This document shows, in pieces, positions 51,297-60,143 of a DNA stretch of 64,000 nucleotides (position 1 is its first letter; every line of letters begins with the position of its first letter). The notes below the pieces were generated by a model. The model ran no database searches and was not told the DNA's origin. It worked only from the letters and a program-made list of their open reading frames with translations. Source of the stretch: Rhizobium leguminosarum (lineage in GTDB: Bacteria > Pseudomonadota > Alphaproteobacteria > Rhizobiales > Rhizobiaceae); NCBI RefSeq assembly GCF_017876795.1, contig NZ_JAGIOR010000009.1, forward strand, positions 1 to 64,000, in the 5' to 3' direction. The position numbers and the translations under genes were made by a program.

Positions 51297-54266
51297 ATGG
51301 CCTTCCTCGACGCGCAGTCACGTACCGTTCTGTTCGACCCACCCGACGTTTATGAAGAGGCGCTTGCGCGCTATGCGCTGTCCGCTGAGGACATCGCTTT
51401 CGCCAGGGCGCATCGCCGATCGAATAATCGTCTGGGTTTTGCCATCCAACTCGCCCTGGTGCGTGACCTCGGTCGTCCGCTCCGCGCTGGGGAAGTTCCG
51501 CCTCAGGCGGTCATCTCCGTTGTCGCCGACCAGCTCGGCATCGACGCTGCGGTGTTCGCACTCTATGCCCAGCGGGAGGAAACCCGTCGAGAACATACGC
51601 GGGAGATTGTCGTCGCACTGGATCTCCAGCCCGTCCGGGCGAGCGATTATCGATCCCTGATCACCGCGGCGGCACGCGAGGCCGCCGCGACCGAACAAGG
51701 CGAGCCGATCACCAAGGCCGTGATCGAAGCCTTGAAGGAGAGGAAGCTGCTCGTTCCTGTGCCGGAACTGCTGATACGTCTGGCGATGGCGGGCCGGGCG
51801 GCAGCGCGACGACAGGCTTATCGCGGCTTGATCCGGGGCATGGAGCAACCGTCCATCGAGGCGCTTGATCAGCTTCTCATCGATCGGTCCGGCGATCGGA
51901 GCCATCTCGGCTGGATTGCGGAAGCGCCGGAGGGGACGAAACTGAAAAACCTCAAGGGCCTGATTGCCCGGCTTGAGGTTCTGCGTTCGGCGGCGATTTC
52001 CGATGAGCGGCGTAAAACGATCCATGCCAACCGCTATGGCATCATCGCTCGGGACGCCCGCATTCTGCATGCCCGTGAGATACGACGCCTGACATCCGAG
52101 CGCCGCTACGCCACGCTGACGGCGTTCGTCATCGAGAGGCAGGCGGCAATCACCGACCTTGCGATCGACATGTTCTGCAAACTGATCGGCAGCACACGTC
52201 GCAAGGCTGAACTGAGCCGCACAGAACGCCGGCTGAAAGAAGCCGAGATTCTTGATGGGGTGGCGCTCGATCATCTCAAGCTTGGCGAGGCGCTTCTGGC
52301 CGCCCGTGAGAGCAACACCGATCTCGCATCCGCAATTGCAGTCTCACTCGGCTGGGACGGATTGACCGCCAGCATGGCGGCAGCCAGGTCCGTCGTGCGC
52401 CCCGATCGCAGCGACGAATTCGATGAGCTCATAGAGCGGCACAAATCGCTGCGAAAGCTGGGCAGGCTCATGGTCGGCGCGTTCTCTTTCCGGTCGTTTC
52501 GTCCCGATGATCCGGTTTTGAGGGCAGTGGATCATCTGCGTGCGCTCTACAGTGGCAGGAAACTACCCGCGCAGGTGCCGTTCGCGTTCATGACCCGCAA
52601 GTGGCGGCGACGTGTGCGCTCGGACGGTGTCACCATCGACCTGCGGGCCTGGGAAGTGGCGGTGCTCGTTCACCTGCGGGAGCGCCTGCGGGCCGGCGAC
52701 ATATGGGTTGATGGCAGCCGGGCATGGCGCAGTTTCGAGGATTATCTTCTGCCTCGACCGATCTTCGCCCTGATGCGCGCCGAAGGGCGGCTCGGGCTTG
52801 CCATCCCTGACAGCTTTGCCGAATGGCGAGCCGAACGAACCGCCACACTCGACGCGAAACTCAAAGAGCTGGCAAGGGCGGCGGCCGCCAACGCCATTCC
52901 AGATGCGGCTATTTCCGACAAGGGTTTGTCGGTCTCCCCGATCCGCGAGGAGGAGCGTGACAGGATCGTCGCGCTCAGCCGGCGTCTTTATATCCTCGTG
53001 CCCCGGATCAGGATCACCAGCCTGCTTGCTGAGGTCCACAGCTGGACCAGGTTCCTTGACAGCTTCACACACTATCGCACCGGCGAGACGGCGAACGATG
53101 AGGCAGCACTGATGGCCGCTATCCTTGCCGACGCCACCAATGCCGGTGCTGAACGCATGGCGGAAAGCTCACGCGGCGTCACAATCCACCAGATGATGCT
53201 AATGGTGGATCGGCATCTACGATCAGAAACCTACGCCACGGCGACTGCCGTGCTGGTCGATGCGCAGCAAGCCCATCCGTTCGCCGAGGTCTGGGGCGAC
53301 GGTCATATCTCCTCCTCGGACGGGCAGTTCTTTCCGGCAGGCGGGCGCGGTGAAGCCAGTCTCGAATACAATGCAAAATACGGCAAAAGACCAGGTGCCT
53401 CGGTCTATGGCTTCCTGTCCAATCGTTTCGCCTCCTTTTTCTCCCGGATGATCCAGGCGTCCGAGAGCGAAGCGCCCTACGTGCTCGACGGCCTCCTTCA
53501 CAACGAGAGCTCGGTCGAAATCCATGAGCATGCAACCGATACCGCCGGCGCGACCGAAACGACATTCGCTATGTTCCACGGTTTCGGCTATAGGCTCATT
53601 CCCCGTATCCGCAATCTCGGCAATCGCAGGCTCTTCGTCATCGATCCCGACCCGGCGTACGAGCCGCTCGGGGCGCTGATCGCGGGAACCGTCAACATGG
53701 ATGTCATCGAGCAGCACTGGAATGAGGTCTTGCGGTTGAAGGCATCGATCGGCGCGGGCCTGGTGCCGCCGTCCGTCATCCTCAAGAAGCTTGCCGCATC
53801 GCCTCGGCAAAACCGGCTCAATCAGGCGCTGCGTGAAATGGGCCGGATTGAACGCTCGATCTTCATCTGCGACTGGTTGCTCGACACCAAGCTCCGGCGC
53901 AGATCGCATGCCATCCTCAACAAGGGTGAAAGCCGTCACGCCCTTGCCCGGGCGGTCTTCCTCCACCAGCTTGGCGAGCTGCGCAACCGCGTGGCGGAAA
54001 CCATGGCCTATCGGGCGTCAGGTCTCAACCTCGTCGTCAACGCCATTATCCTGTGGAACACCGTCTATCTCAGCCGCGCTGTCGATTATGTCCGCACCCA
54101 GGGCATTGATATTCCCGCCGAGCTGCTCTCCCAGGTCGCACCGCTTCCCTGGGCTCATATCGCACTCACCGGCGACTATCTCTGGAACGAAATTGACCGA
54201 CCCCTCGAACGCTTCAGGCCGATCCGCGCTAACCGTTTCAATCCAAACAACTTCGCTTTCCCTTAG
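51297..54266 (+). CDS. tnpA: Tn3-family transposase TnpA
   Basis: 989 aa, the usual length. The N-terminal DNA-binding part (DVYEEALARYALSAEDIAFA, NRLGFAIQLALVRDLGRPLR) recognises the 38-bp ends. The catalytic part includes EVWGDGHISSSDGQFFPAG with the first Asp, YGKRPGASVYGFLSNRF and NLVVNAIILWNTVYLSRA with the Glu. The TAG stop (54264-54266) lies within the right inverted repeat. No interruptions, so the element should be active. Confidence 0.95.
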   Translation: MAFLDAQSRTVLFDPPDVYEEALARYALSAEDIAFARAHRRSNNRLGFAIQLALVRDLGRPLRAGEVPPQAVISVVADQLGIDAAVFALYAQREETRREHTREIVVALDLQPVRASDYRSLITAAAREAAATEQGEPITKAVIEALKERKLLVPVPELLIRLAMAGRAAARRQAYRGLIRGMEQPSIEALDQLLIDRSGDRSHLGWIAEAPEGTKLKNLKGLIARLEVLRSAAISDERRKTIHANRYGIIARDARILHAREIRRLTSERRYATLTAFVIERQAAITDLAIDMFCKLIGSTRRKAELSRTERRLKEAEILDGVALDHLKLGEALLAARESNTDLASAIAVSLGWDGLTASMAAARSVVRPDRSDEFDELIERHKSLRKLGRLMVGAFSFRSFRPDDPVLRAVDHLRALYSGRKLPAQVPFAFMTRKWRRRVRSDGVTIDLRAWEVAVLVHLRERLRAGDIWVDGSRAWRSFEDYLLPRPIFALMRAEGRLGLAIPDSFAEWRAERTATLDAKLKELARAAAANAIPDAAISDKGLSVSPIREEERDRIVALSRRLYILVPRIRITSLLAEVHSWTRFLDSFTHYRTGETANDEAALMAAILADATNAGAERMAESSRGVTIHQMMLMVDRHLRSETYATATAVLVDAQQAHPFAEVWGDGHISSSDGQFFPAGGRGEASLEYNAKYGKRPGASVYGFLSNRFASFFSRMIQASESEAPYVLDGLLHNESSVEIHEHATDTAGATETTFAMFHGFGYRLIPRIRNLGNRRLFVIDPDPAYEPLGALIAGTVNMDVIEQHWNEVLRLKASIGAGLVPPSVILKKLAASPRQNRLNQALREMGRIERSIFICDWLLDTKLRRRSHAILNKGESRHALARAVFLHQLGELRNRVAETMAYRASGLNLVVNAIILWNTVYLSRAVDYVRTQGIDIPAELLSQVAPLPWAHIALTGDYLWNEIDRPLERFRPIRANRFNPNNFAFP

Positions 54267-54299
54267 CGGGTATTATTGCAGAAATGCCCACGGAGCCCC
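54262..54299 (-). repeat. Right 38-bp terminal inverted repeat of the Tn3-family transposon
   Basis: Inverted partner of 50492-50529; outer end GGGG on the minus strand. Flanked by the ATCCC duplication at 54300-54304. Confidence 0.95.
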
Positions 54300-54304
54300 A
54301 TCCC

Positions 54305-54331
54305 GTCGAGGTTGGGGTGGCAGCCGTATAG
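54305..54331 (+). pseudogene. virD4: Severed last nine codons of the original virD4
   Basis: Joining 50491 to 54305 (removing the transposon and one ATCCC copy) restores an in-frame end, PDP then VEVGVAAV and the stop TAG 54329-54331. So VirD4 originally ended in these eight residues, now replaced by eight others. Confidence 0.8.
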
Positions 54332-54382
54332 TGATCAGGATCTAAAATCGAATGATAAGCGGGCTTTCTGTAAGGTGAACCA

Positions 54383-54742
54383 ATGGGGAAATGGGGGTTG
54401 CAAAGAAGGCTATGGAACTCTTTGCATTTGCGGGCGAGCACAGCGACGGCGTTGCATGCGTACCGGCAGGCTGAGGCGCGCTTTCATGAGCTTCAGAAAC
54501 GGAAGGATGCGCTGGACGCCGAGGAGCGGGTCATTCTGCATATATGGACGGAGAAGCTGTCGAAGGCTTCACTCACGCCGGGCGATCACGAAGGATTCCA
54601 ATCAGCATATCTGTCGCTCGGTGAGCGACGGGCCGAGCTGTTCGAGTCTTGGCAGACGGCAAATGCGGACCTCGCATCGGCCTATGAACAGGCACGGCGT
54701 GTGTTGCGGGAGTTTGGGTTCACGTCTCCGCTTGACGACTGA
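54383..54742 (+). CDS. Small uncharacterised protein downstream of virD4
   Basis: 119 aa, GTAAGGTG before ATG 54383. Helical and charged (AYRQAEARFHELQKRKDALDA, ERRAELFESWQTANADLASA, EQARRVLREFGF), a probable coiled coil. No named domain. Before the transposon arrived it lay 51 bp after virD4, so it may once have been cotranscribed with the secretion genes. Confidence 0.65.
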   Translation: MGKWGLQRRLWNSLHLRASTATALHAYRQAEARFHELQKRKDALDAEERVILHIWTEKLSKASLTPGDHEGFQSAYLSLGERRAELFESWQTANADLASAYEQARRVLREFGFTSPLDD

Positions 54743-54848
54743 TGTACTACATTGCGCATTCACAGACGAAGTCGTAACGCAGAGGCGACCATAGTTTACC
54801 TTCTCACGGCGCGGTGCATTTCATTGGCTGCGCAACCAATTTGAGGTC

Positions 54849-55268
54849 ATGATGCTCCATAAACCGCAGGCCAAGATACCGAATGCTATCGATATTCATG
54901 TCGGCAGCCGCATCCGCTTGCAACGCACGCTTTTGGGATTGAGCCAAACGACGCTGGCAGAAGGGCTCGGCATCACCTTCCAGCAGGTGCAGAAATACGA
55001 GAAGGGCACAAATCGTGTCGGCTCTAGCCGGCTGCAGGCCATCGCAAACATTCTCGGCGTCCCGGTTGCCTGGTTTTTCGAGGAGGGGCCTAGGGACTCT
55101 TCCAATCCGCTGGAGCCGGAGCCGGGGGCCGGCAGGGAAATCACGCAGTTCCTTAATTCCGTCGAGGGGCTGGCTCTCAATCGCGCTTTTGTGAAGATTG
55201 AGGACGACAAGATCCGACGGAAGCTCGTCAACCTGGTGAAAACGCTGGCAAAAGAGTCTTCGGAGTAA
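54849..55268 (+). CDS. XRE-family transcription regulator
   Basis: 139 aa, HTH at about 18-72: VGSRIRLQRTLLGLSQTTLAEGLGITFQQVQKYEKGTNRVGSSRL, a very typical alphaproteobacterial Cro/C1 protein. The C-terminal half is helical (FVKIEDDKIRRKLVNLVKTL). Its site between the secretion and relaxase genes suggests control of transfer, in the way TrbR-type repressors act, but the family is also common on chromosomes. Confidence 0.85.
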   Translation: MMLHKPQAKIPNAIDIHVGSRIRLQRTLLGLSQTTLAEGLGITFQQVQKYEKGTNRVGSSRLQAIANILGVPVAWFFEEGPRDSSNPLEPEPGAGREITQFLNSVEGLALNRAFVKIEDDKIRRKLVNLVKTLAKESSE

Positions 55269-55279
55269 GGCCCCGCTGA

Positions 55280-55312
55280 TAGGAGGTCAGCATGCTTTGT
55301 GCTGACCTCCTA
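55280..55312. terminator. Bidirectional hairpin between xre and the small membrane protein gene
   Basis: taggaggtcagca (55280-55292) pairs perfectly with tgctgacctccta (55300-55312). It lies between the convergent ends of the regulator (55268) and the minus-strand gene (55328) and probably stops transcription from both sides. Confidence 0.8.
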
Positions 55313-55327
55313 AAATGAGCCCCGACT

Positions 55328-55540
55328 TTAGAAGGGCCAGAGGCTTCCCAGGTAGATCGCTGTCTCGTTTACCCAATCCATCGAGTCACGATACCAGGCC
55401 GTAACCGTTTCCGAGGCCACCTGGACGCAGCCGAGAAAAAATACAAATACGATAACGACGGCGAAGAACTTGCCAAACCCCTCGTCGCCTTTCGGGTCAT
55501 TGCTCTGGATGACGTATTGTTGCCGGTTATCGTTCAACAT
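55328..55540 (-). CDS. Small membrane protein downstream of the relaxase
   Basis: 70 aa with one membrane helix (FFAVVIVFVFFLGCVQVA) after a polar start and an aromatic end (WVNETAIYLGSLWPF). It starts 5 bp past the relaxase stop, so it is cotranscribed. No family recognised; it may be a mobilisation accessory. Confidence 0.7.
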   Translation of the reverse strand: MLNDNRQQYVIQSNDPKGDEGFGKFFAVVIVFVFFLGCVQVASETVTAWYRDSMDWVNETAIYLGSLWPF

Positions 55541-55545
55541 ATCCC

Positions 55546-58380
55546 TTAACGGTCCCGATCGTCGCGGTCGCGTTCCCTCTGTTCCATTTCTTCCCGCTCA
55601 AGCTCCTCGAGGCGAGGAACGTGCTGTTGGGCGGGGTCAGTCCGTGTTGTATCTCCGCTGCGCTGATCAGCTTCACTCTCTTTATTTAGACGATCTTGCA
55701 GACGATTTGTAGCATTAACCGTCGACGCCAGCTCGTGGGCCTCCCGAGCATCGTCCTGACGGTCGGGCTCAGCATCGGGGTCAAACTCTTTGTGCATCTC
55801 AGCTAGATAGGAGGCTTCATCAATCCGCGTCGGTTCGACGGCCCTGAAGCTGGTGTCGACGGCAACGCCATGCGCTTTCAGTTGCTCCAATTGAGGAGCA
55901 ACACTTTCGACATGGCCCTCATGCTCTCGCCTATCCCTTTCGATCTCGGGCTCATATTCGAGCCCGCTCATGCGAGCCGAATACGCCTCCTCATCATCGT
56001 AACCATAGTCAACCTCGGTCCGCGAGAGATCAAGAATCTCACCTGCTCCGAGCCTATCGAGCTGAGCACTCATATCCGAGAGGAATTGGCGTTCAGCACT
56101 AGCCTCGCTTCGGGTCGCGTAGCTATCCTCTGAGCTGAAATTTGGCGAATCCTGATTGTTCAAACGCTCATCGAGGCGATCAATACGCTCGACTATCACG
56201 GCCTGCACTCCTTTGATGACCTCTTCGCGGTCATCGTTCCGCGACGGGACATTGATGTCCGCCTGATCGATCGCCCGTTGCAGATCATGGTCCTGCTTGG
56301 CAACCTCTCGCAGATAGCTGTTGCCTTCGATCGCCATTTGCGCGGCTCGCTCCATCACTTGATCAAGCCCGGCCTGCATCGCCTCCTTGCCCTCGGCCGA
56401 AAACTCACCAGCCTCGATCCGGTCAAGCCCCTCGCGGTAGTGGTCGACGTCCAGCATGGCTTCGTTGCCGGCCTCGACGACAGCCTCACCGTGTTTCACG
56501 ACCGCTGCATCCCATGCATCATTGACCGGATCTCGGGGTTCTTTGCCCGCGTCTTGGTCGCCCTGCTCCGCTGAGGCCTCTCTACGTTGCTCGTATAGTT
56601 CGACCAGCTCACGCTTTTGGTTCACGAAATCTCGGGCCAAGCCCGCCACCTCATCAAAGTCGGCTCGGTCATCTGGGGCCACGGTGCGCTCCAGCTTGAA
56701 CAACGCCGTTTCCACCTTCTTCTCATAAGCCTCGAACTCTGCTCGTGACGTCTCGCGCAACTCTTGACCCTCCAAAACCATTTCCTGCACTGTAACCAAA
56801 TTGGCGCGGAAATTCGATCCGAAATTTGCGTGAATGACATTGGCGCTGGCGTCCTTCATTGCCGCCGAAAGCCCGGCTTCTAAGTATTCTCGGTGCTGTA
56901 TAGCATATGCAACGGTCTGACGATCTCTACTCGCGATGGCGACCTTCTGCCACGATTCCTGCGCCTTTATGATGTATTGCCGGCTCCTGTCGCTTTTTGC
57001 GATCGTGCGTCGACCGCTGCGCTTGGTGTCATACCGCGCCTGCGCCGGCTCGCTCGTCCCGACATGCTCCGTGCGACCGTTGCGGCTCACCGGCCGAACC
57101 TGCGTCCGCGTGAAGGCGGGCGGATTGGCAAACTCGCGCCGATCGGTCATTTCCATTTCAATGCCGTGTTCCCGCGCCTTCTCGGCCATGACCGATCGCC
57201 ATTCGCGAAACACGGCCGGAGTCGTCTCTATGCGATCGCCGGCATCCGATTTCATGGCGATGATCGCATGCGCATGGACGTGCGGTCGCTTGCCCCCCTC
57301 CTCTGCCTCTTTCGGGTCGCTGGCAGGATCGTGCATAGCAAAAACATAACGATGGCCCGCGAACTGGTGCGCTAGAAAATCGCGCACGGCACCCTCGAAA
57401 GTCGCCACGTCCGTTCCGGCCCGCGCCGACATGATGACGTGCATCACGTCGCGGCTCTTTCGGCTGTGCATCTCGCCGCGCCATTCCTTTTGTATCAGAT
57501 CCCCTGCCGCCTGTTCGTCAGATATCGGCCGACCCCGATCGTCGCGAACTTCCTGATACTGGTCGACCAGGCCACGCAAACGGAGGGCGCCGAACTCGAC
57601 GCCATTGCCGTACCCTTGAAACGAGAAGGTCGCACCGGCCTCGCTGGCGACCGCACTGGCCTCATACCGTCCTTGGATGATGCCAGCCGCTTTGGCGTCT
57701 CCTGTCAGCCGCTCCCCCTGCCCGCTTCTGAGCACCAATAGCCCTTGAACCGATACTGAACCGTCCTCACGCTTCTCAACCGCATAGGCATAGCGACGAT
57801 CGCCAAAGCCGCTCGATAAGGTGCTCCGCACCAACTCGTGCAAAGCATCGTCGGATGCAAGCATAGAGTCCGTTATCTCAACGCTGAAGCTCCCGATGTC
57901 GCGACTTTCGGCGCGGTTCTGGAAAAGATGATCCCAATCACCGCGCACCCGGGCCAATTCCTCGCGGCCCTCAAGGATCCTGCCGTTTTCGTCCTCAACC
58001 TTCAGCTCTCCTGATCGGGACACGTAGTTCAACATCGCCCCTACGCGGGCTCCGCCCCCATAAGACGCCATTTTGACAACTGCTGGCTGGCTTCCCTTTG
58101 CGACGGCCGCTAGCCGCGCCTCCATCGGTCGGGCAACCACTGTCGCCGGCGCCACCCGCGCTAGAGGAGCCCCCCTGCCCTTCGACGCGGGTCCACGACC
58201 ACCGGAAGCGCCGCCTGCGCCTCCGCCGCCACCTGCAGCACCGAGTTGAGACAACTGCTTAAGACGCTTCCGCATTTCTTCCTCAGCCGCGGCACCACGT
58301 CCACCTGACGTCATCTCTTGCAACAGCGCTGCGCGTCGCTGCTCCCATTCGCTGGTGAATGCGCCGAAGAAGATTTCCAA
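55546..58380 (-). CDS. MOB relaxase
   Basis: 944 aa. A Gly/Ala/Arg-rich N-terminal extension (to about 100) precedes the relaxase domain. GARVGAMLNYVSRSGEL supplies the candidate nucleophilic Tyr (near 118). IGSFSVEIT and VMHVIMSARAGTD follow, and RPHVHAHAIIAMKS gives the three-His metal site near 370 (HVHAH). The second half is acidic and helical (many Glu/Asp/Arg), likely including the translocation signal. It would nick oriT, covalently hold the 5' end and be exported by VirD4/VirB. The three-His motif fits MOBP/MOBQ groups. Followed at once by a small membrane protein gene. Confidence 0.88.
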   Translation of the reverse strand: MEIFFGAFTSEWEQRRAALLQEMTSGGRGAAAEEEMRKRLKQLSQLGAAGGGGGAGGASGGRGPASKGRGAPLARVAPATVVARPMEARLAAVAKGSQPAVVKMASYGGGARVGAMLNYVSRSGELKVEDENGRILEGREELARVRGDWDHLFQNRAESRDIGSFSVEITDSMLASDDALHELVRSTLSSGFGDRRYAYAVEKREDGSVSVQGLLVLRSGQGERLTGDAKAAGIIQGRYEASAVASEAGATFSFQGYGNGVEFGALRLRGLVDQYQEVRDDRGRPISDEQAAGDLIQKEWRGEMHSRKSRDVMHVIMSARAGTDVATFEGAVRDFLAHQFAGHRYVFAMHDPASDPKEAEEGGKRPHVHAHAIIAMKSDAGDRIETTPAVFREWRSVMAEKAREHGIEMEMTDRREFANPPAFTRTQVRPVSRNGRTEHVGTSEPAQARYDTKRSGRRTIAKSDRSRQYIIKAQESWQKVAIASRDRQTVAYAIQHREYLEAGLSAAMKDASANVIHANFGSNFRANLVTVQEMVLEGQELRETSRAEFEAYEKKVETALFKLERTVAPDDRADFDEVAGLARDFVNQKRELVELYEQRREASAEQGDQDAGKEPRDPVNDAWDAAVVKHGEAVVEAGNEAMLDVDHYREGLDRIEAGEFSAEGKEAMQAGLDQVMERAAQMAIEGNSYLREVAKQDHDLQRAIDQADINVPSRNDDREEVIKGVQAVIVERIDRLDERLNNQDSPNFSSEDSYATRSEASAERQFLSDMSAQLDRLGAGEILDLSRTEVDYGYDDEEAYSARMSGLEYEPEIERDRREHEGHVESVAPQLEQLKAHGVAVDTSFRAVEPTRIDEASYLAEMHKEFDPDAEPDRQDDAREAHELASTVNATNRLQDRLNKESEADQRSGDTTRTDPAQQHVPRLEELEREEMEQRERDRDDRDR

Positions 58381-58383
58381 CGC

Positions 58384-58785
58384 CTACTTCTCCCCTCGAC
58401 GCTGATAACCAGCCCGTCGCGATAGAGAGCGAAGCTCGCTCATCACCGCCGCCTGAATGCGTTGCACGTTTTCGAGGTTGATATTCAGCTCGCTTGGATG
58501 GACGCCCCGGCCACTGTTGAGCGCCCTTGCAACCTGATTGAGGTTGATTCCGATCATCCGCATGTCTTCGAGCAAAGCCGCCATCACCAGGCGGTCATCC
58601 CCCGTTAGGATCGGCCGGACGCCTGCGCCCTCCAACAGCAATGACCGGAAAAAGCTGGATACGGTCATCCTAGCTACCTCGGCAGCCTTCTCAATCGCCG
58701 CATGTTCGTCGCCTGACACGCGGACATGCACGGTTCGATCTTTCTTCACCGGCTCCAAAGGAGCGTTGAATTTCCCGTCATCCAT
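58384..58785 (-). CDS. mobC: MobC-like relaxosome accessory protein
   Basis: 133 aa. HVRVSGDEHAAIEKAAEVARMTVSSFFRSLLLEGA is a ribbon-helix-helix domain. The following MRMIGINLNQVARALNSG ... ENVQRIQAAVMSELRSL is the MobC/TraJ-type signature. It binds next to nic and opens oriT for the relaxase. 3 bp before the relaxase gene and reading away from the oriT. Confidence 0.9.
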   Translation of the reverse strand: MDDGKFNAPLEPVKKDRTVHVRVSGDEHAAIEKAAEVARMTVSSFFRSLLLEGAGVRPILTGDDRLVMAALLEDMRMIGINLNQVARALNSGRGVHPSELNINLENVQRIQAAVMSELRSLSRRAGYQRRGEK

Positions 58786-58822
58786 TTGGCCTTTGGCCCC
58801 CTACTGGCGCTTGCGTCAGTCT

Positions 58823-58881
58823 ATCGAGGGCACGTCCCTCGATTGTGGAAAAAGGGCGTAGCACATTTTTCCGTATCCTGC
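58823..58881. other. oriT: Predicted origin of transfer (oriT) with nic site
   Basis: TATCCTGC at 58874-58881 matches the nic consensus of RP4/Ti-type relaxases; cleavage would fall between 58880 and 58881. Just before it is an inverted repeat ggaaaaa (58847-58853) / tttttcc (58866-58872), and further off atcgaggg (58823-58830) / ccctcgat (58836-58843). This spacing of a hairpin next to nic is typical of IncP-like oriT. It is located directly upstream of the mobC-relaxase operon. Confidence 0.8.
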
Positions 58882-58959
58882 CACTAGGGAAATTCAACTA
58901 AACCACTTCGAGAAGACCTCGCTCTGCTCGGCCGTTTATATTTTCGGACCAGGCCTGCG

Positions 58960-58992
58960 CCCTGGTGATTAACTAGAGAACGCTCACCAGGG
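58960..58992. repeat. Inverted repeat beyond oriT
   Basis: ccctggtga (58960-58968) and tcaccaggg (58984-58992), perfect 9-bp arms; a partly overlapping accaggc/gccctggt pair lies at 58948-58966. May be a binding site of the transfer machinery. Confidence 0.5.
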
Positions 58993-59166
58993 TTCACCTC
59001 CGAAATCCGCTTCTGAAGGCCTTTGTCCGCCCCTCGTACTCAGCTGCAAGGGACGCTTCGCTCTTCGCCCTTGCAGCTTCCGTGCGAGCGTCGCAGCCGG
59101 CCTTACGCGGCTCCGGGGTTCACTGATCTGCCGGCCCTTCAGGCGGCATGTCGCGAGGTTTCCGCG

Positions 59167-59262
59167 TCGTGTGAATATTCCACACGAGTTAGTTACTCCA
59201 TGTGTTCACACGATATGTGAACATGAGGCCACTAACGCAGCATGAGGATGATTATTCGTGTG
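59167..59262. repeat. CACACGA repeat cluster upstream of the ParA/VirC1-like gene
   Basis: Four copies of CACACGA or its complement: 59167-59173 and 59256-59262 (TCGTGTG), 59181-59187 and 59207-59213 (CACACGA). One copy lies within a palindrome with arms tgttcaca (59203-59210) and tgtgaaca (59216-59223). The RHH protein at 60136 or an overdrive-like function is the obvious candidate for recognition. Part of a 640-bp gene-free stretch (58786-59429) that also holds oriT. Confidence 0.6.
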
Positions 59263-59429
59263 ATGTGTACTTGGTTTAATACGTCAGATCGGCTACACCA
59301 TATGGTAGAAGCATGTTGCAGTATCATCCGAGCAATTGCTCGCATCATGTTTACGTGTGGTGCGGAACCACCATTCGAACCAACAAAGCGCGCCGAAACG
59401 TGCTTCGGCTCGCAGGGGAGTTGTCACGT

Positions 59430-60143
59430 ATGCCATTGTGCATTTCGGCCGTGAGCGGCAAAGGTGGAGCTGGGAAGACTACGGCGGCAATCTTGATCGC
59501 CGGGGAATATGCGCTTCAGGGAAAGCGTGTCCTTCTAGTTGATGCAGACGGCCGCCAAAATCTGCAGGAATGGTGGAAGCGCTGTGAGGCAAAGGACAAC
59601 CTGCCTGATAACATCGAGCTCATAACCGCTGCCCGTCAAACTACCGTCCAGCAGGTCCTGGAAAACGAAGCGCACAAGTTCGACGTAGTTTTGATGGACA
59701 CGCCCGGTCAGGACACCGTACTAAAGGATACCATTATCGCCGGGTCCCATATTGTGCTGACGCCAATTCAGCCGAACCAAGATGAGATTAAGGCGGCGGG
59801 ACAAGCCGCGACCGACACGGCCAATATCTCAGACAAAGTAGGGCGGATGATCCCGCACGCCAATTTTGTCACCAGGATCACGTTGCCAGCCAGAATGCTG
59901 GAAGCGTATCGGCTGATCAGACCGTTTGTGCAGAATCTAAAGGAAGGTGGCTACGACTCCTACCTGCTCGACACCGAACTCATGGAGCGCAATTGCTATC
60001 GCGAAATTCGAAACGGTTACGGGACTCTGCAAATGCTGGAACTGACGAATCCGGTGAAAAAAGCGAGAGCGGAAGTAATGAGCCTGGTTCAGAACATCGA
60101 AGGACTGCTCTTGGGAGAGAAAGAGGTAGCGGCCAATGGCTAA
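59430..60143 (+). CDS. ParA/MinD-type ATPase, VirC1-like
   Basis: 237 aa from ATG 59430. A deviant Walker A is present (AVSGKGGAGKTTAAILIAGE), followed by VLLVDADGRQNLQEWWKR and VVLMDTPGQDTVLKDTIIAGSHIVLTPIQPNQDEI. The WWKR after the DADG motif and the IIASS-like stretch resemble VirC1 of Agrobacterium, which delivers the relaxosome to VirD4 at the pole, more than repA-type partition proteins. It stands next to oriT and is coupled to an RHH partner. It could instead be a second partition system. Confidence 0.78.
   Translation: MPLCISAVSGKGGAGKTTAAILIAGEYALQGKRVLLVDADGRQNLQEWWKRCEAKDNLPDNIELITAARQTTVQQVLENEAHKFDVVLMDTPGQDTVLKDTIIAGSHIVLTPIQPNQDEIKAAGQAATDTANISDKVGRMIPHANFVTRITLPARMLEAYRLIRPFVQNLKEGGYDSYLLDTELMERNCYREIRNGYGTLQMLELTNPVKKARAEVMSLVQNIEGLLLGEKEVAANG

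Larger units (their letters stand above)
50492..54299 (+). mobile_element. Complete Tn3-family transposon (3.8 kb)
   Basis: 38-bp inverted repeats at 50492-50529 and 54262-54299 start GGGGCTCCGTGGG and end CCCGCTAAG on the inner side; they differ at two positions. A 5-bp target duplication ATCCC is found at 50487-50491 and 54300-54304. Inside are tnpR and tnpA in the same direction. No passenger gene is present. The region 50530-50676 before tnpR, with opposed cgtcg/cgacg and cgaca/tgtcg blocks, should hold the res site. The intact duplication points to a recent insertion. Confidence 0.95.
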
